From contig JAICUQ010000016.1 of the NCBI GenBank assembly GCA_025935755.1, positions 1-35,570 of the forward strand: a stretch of DNA of 35,570 bases, read 5' to 3'. Positions 34,546 to 35,570 of this stretch are shown here, piece by piece; positions within the stretch are counted from its first letter, which is position 1, and each line of letters begins with the position of its first letter. The DNA is from Chthoniobacterales bacterium (GTDB lineage: Bacteria; Verrucomicrobiota; Verrucomicrobiia; Chthoniobacterales; UBA10450). Below the pieces are notes generated by a model that saw only the letters and a list, made by a program, of their open reading frames with translations, was not told the origin of the DNA and did no database searches. A program made the translations under genes and the position numbers.

Positions 34546-34968
34546 ATGTACAGTCATATTCTGATTCCACTTGAGAACAGTCCCGCCGACGCGACGATCC
34601 TGACGCACATCAAGCCATTGGCACGCATGACCGGCGCAAAGTTGCTGCTTGTGCACGTGGCTGACGGGTGGGTGGCACGCAATTTCAATCAACTTCAACT
34701 GGCCGAAAGCCAGGAAATGAAAGAAGACCGCGCATACCTGGAGAAGCGGAAACTTGAACTAACCAGCGAAGGCTTTTCATGCACCGCGGTGCTGGCATTG
34801 GGCGAACCATCCGATGAAATCATCAAGCTCGCGCGCGAGAAAGATGTCGACCTGATCGCCATGACCACACACGGACACCGTTTCATCAGCGATGTTCTGT
34901 ACGGGGCGACTGCCGACAAAGTGCGTCATGCGGTCGACATCCCTGTTCTGTTAGTGCGAGCGAAATAA
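34546..34968 (+). CDS. Universal stress protein, UspA family
   Basis: 140 residues of the single-domain Usp fold: MYSHILIPLENSPADATILTHI at the start, LLLVHVADGW, and the C-terminal DLIAMTTHGHRFISDVLYGATADKVRHAVDIPVLLVRAK. The ATP-binding pattern G-x2-G-x9-G-S/T is only partly kept (THGHRFISDVLYGATADKV), so nucleotide binding is uncertain. It follows mntH by 71 bp on the same strand and may be cotranscribed. Its exact role is not known. Confidence 0.93.
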   Translation: MYSHILIPLENSPADATILTHIKPLARMTGAKLLLVHVADGWVARNFNQLQLAESQEMKEDRAYLEKRKLELTSEGFSCTAVLALGEPSDEIIKLAREKDVDLIAMTTHGHRFISDVLYGATADKVRHAVDIPVLLVRAK

Positions 34969-35047
34969 GTGCCCGGCATTTGTGGCAAACGCTTGTTCGG
35001 CCGATTCCGCGCTTGACACAACTGCCGCTGTAACGACGTAAACACGC

Positions 35048-35570
35048 ATGAAGGTCCTGTTCCTGACTAACGAGTACCCGCCAAACATTTATGGCGGTGC
35101 AGGCGTTCATGTTGGCTATTTGTCACAGGAGTTGGCGAAAACGATGCCGGTCGAAGTGCGATGCTTTGGCGATCAGCACCTGGAGCAAGGCAATCTCAAG
35201 GTCATTGGCTTCCAACTCGACGCGAGTAGTTTCACCTGCCCAAAGCCGTTGCGTTCCGCATTCGGCGCAGTGCGACGTTGCACAGACTTCAACACGATGA
35301 ACATCGACTCCGACCTCGTGCATTGTCACACGTGGTACACCCACTTCGGCGGAATCCTGGCGAAAAAAAATTACGCGCTACCTCTCGTGATCACTGTTCA
35401 CTCGCTCGAGCCGCTGCGACCATGGAAACGCGAGCAGCTCGCCGGCGGATACGACTTCTCACTTTGGGTCGAAAAGACAGCGTTGGAAATGGCAGACGCG
35501 ATCATTGCAGTTTCCCGTGCGACCAAAGAGGACATCGAACGTCTTTTCAATGTCGATCCTGCTCGCGTAC
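35048..35570 (+). CDS. Glycogen synthase-like GT4 glycosyltransferase (partial, runs off the window)
   Basis: An open frame of 174 codons from the ATG at 35048 without a stop. It begins MKVLFLTNEYPPNIYGGAGV, followed by HVGYLSQELA, the acceptor-domain signature of the actinobacterial-type GlgA/GlgM group. Later segments are VHCHTWYTHFGGILAK, LVITVHSLEPLRPWK and ADAIIAVSRATKEDI. Such enzymes transfer glucose from ADP-glucose (or UDP-glucose) to glycogen or to maltose 1-phosphate. The donor-binding C-terminal domain lies outside the window, so the exact activity cannot be fixed. Confidence 0.88.
   Translation, partial: MKVLFLTNEYPPNIYGGAGVHVGYLSQELAKTMPVEVRCFGDQHLEQGNLKVIGFQLDASSFTCPKPLRSAFGAVRRCTDFNTMNIDSDLVHCHTWYTHFGGILAKKNYALPLVITVHSLEPLRPWKREQLAGGYDFSLWVEKTALEMADAIIAVSRATKEDIERLFNVDPARV

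Overview
The window looks like a chromosomal, mostly housekeeping segment of a Gram-negative bacterium with moderately high G+C. KDO and heptose genes for lipopolysaccharide, a TonB-dependent receptor and a Tat component show an outer membrane. The gene set, the weak Shine-Dalgarno signals, the many short palindromic repeats and the style of the REP/RAYT element suggest Verrucomicrobiota (a Chthoniobacterales-like soil lineage). That placement is inference from memory of such genomes, not the result of a search.

Layout. 1-2094 (minus): aroK and queG, translationally coupled, followed by the start of an unknown membrane protein. 2095-4430 (plus): purE, then a sua5/tsaC gene interrupted in frame by a REP-associated tyrosine transposase (RAYT) between two 52-bp palindromic repeats. 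4562-8632 (minus): an LPS precursor operon hldE(kinase)-gmhB-kdsB-pyrG, in which pyrG makes the CTP that kdsB uses. 8800-12710 (plus): two small exported proteins, a PhoH ATPase and a PgpH-like HD phosphodiesterase. 12990-14222 (minus): an isolated nuoB-nuoC pair. 14409-18887 (plus): a Sat-CysC fusion for sulfate activation, a GNAT acetyltransferase and a TonB-dependent receptor. 18906-25636 (minus): a DUF2934-like protein, egtB, egtD, an osmoprotectant-type ABC ATPase, a substrate-binding/permease fusion and an aldehyde dehydrogenase; this reads as ergothioneine biosynthesis linked to a betaine-type transporter. 25734-27720 (plus): an alpha/beta hydrolase and a LOG-family protein. 27703-29677 (minus): a GT4 glycosyltransferase, an acyl carrier protein and TatA. 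29799-32506 (plus): Ku, ribosomal protein S14 and a CNNM/CorC-type transporter. 32523-35570: mntR and mntH, divergent around a DtxR/IdeR-like operator, then a universal stress protein and the start of a glycogen synthase-like glycosyltransferase.

The most unusual feature is the sua5/tsaC locus. An apparently complete RAYT (HUH motif and tyrosine motif both visible) has no stop codon and is read through in the frame of a tRNA-modification gene. The flanking repeats are 51/52 identical and exactly 687 bp (229 codons) apart. Loss of one repeat plus the RAYT would leave a 338-residue Sua5 of ordinary size, still carrying one repeat as linker. A related, degenerate repeat is translated in the same orientation and frame inside queG, another tRNA-modification gene. 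Several other palindromic repeats touch coding ends in this window, so repeat-derived protein sequence appears to be a recurring theme here.

No rRNA, tRNA, CRISPR array or complete prophage was seen. No gap between genes exceeds 300 bases.
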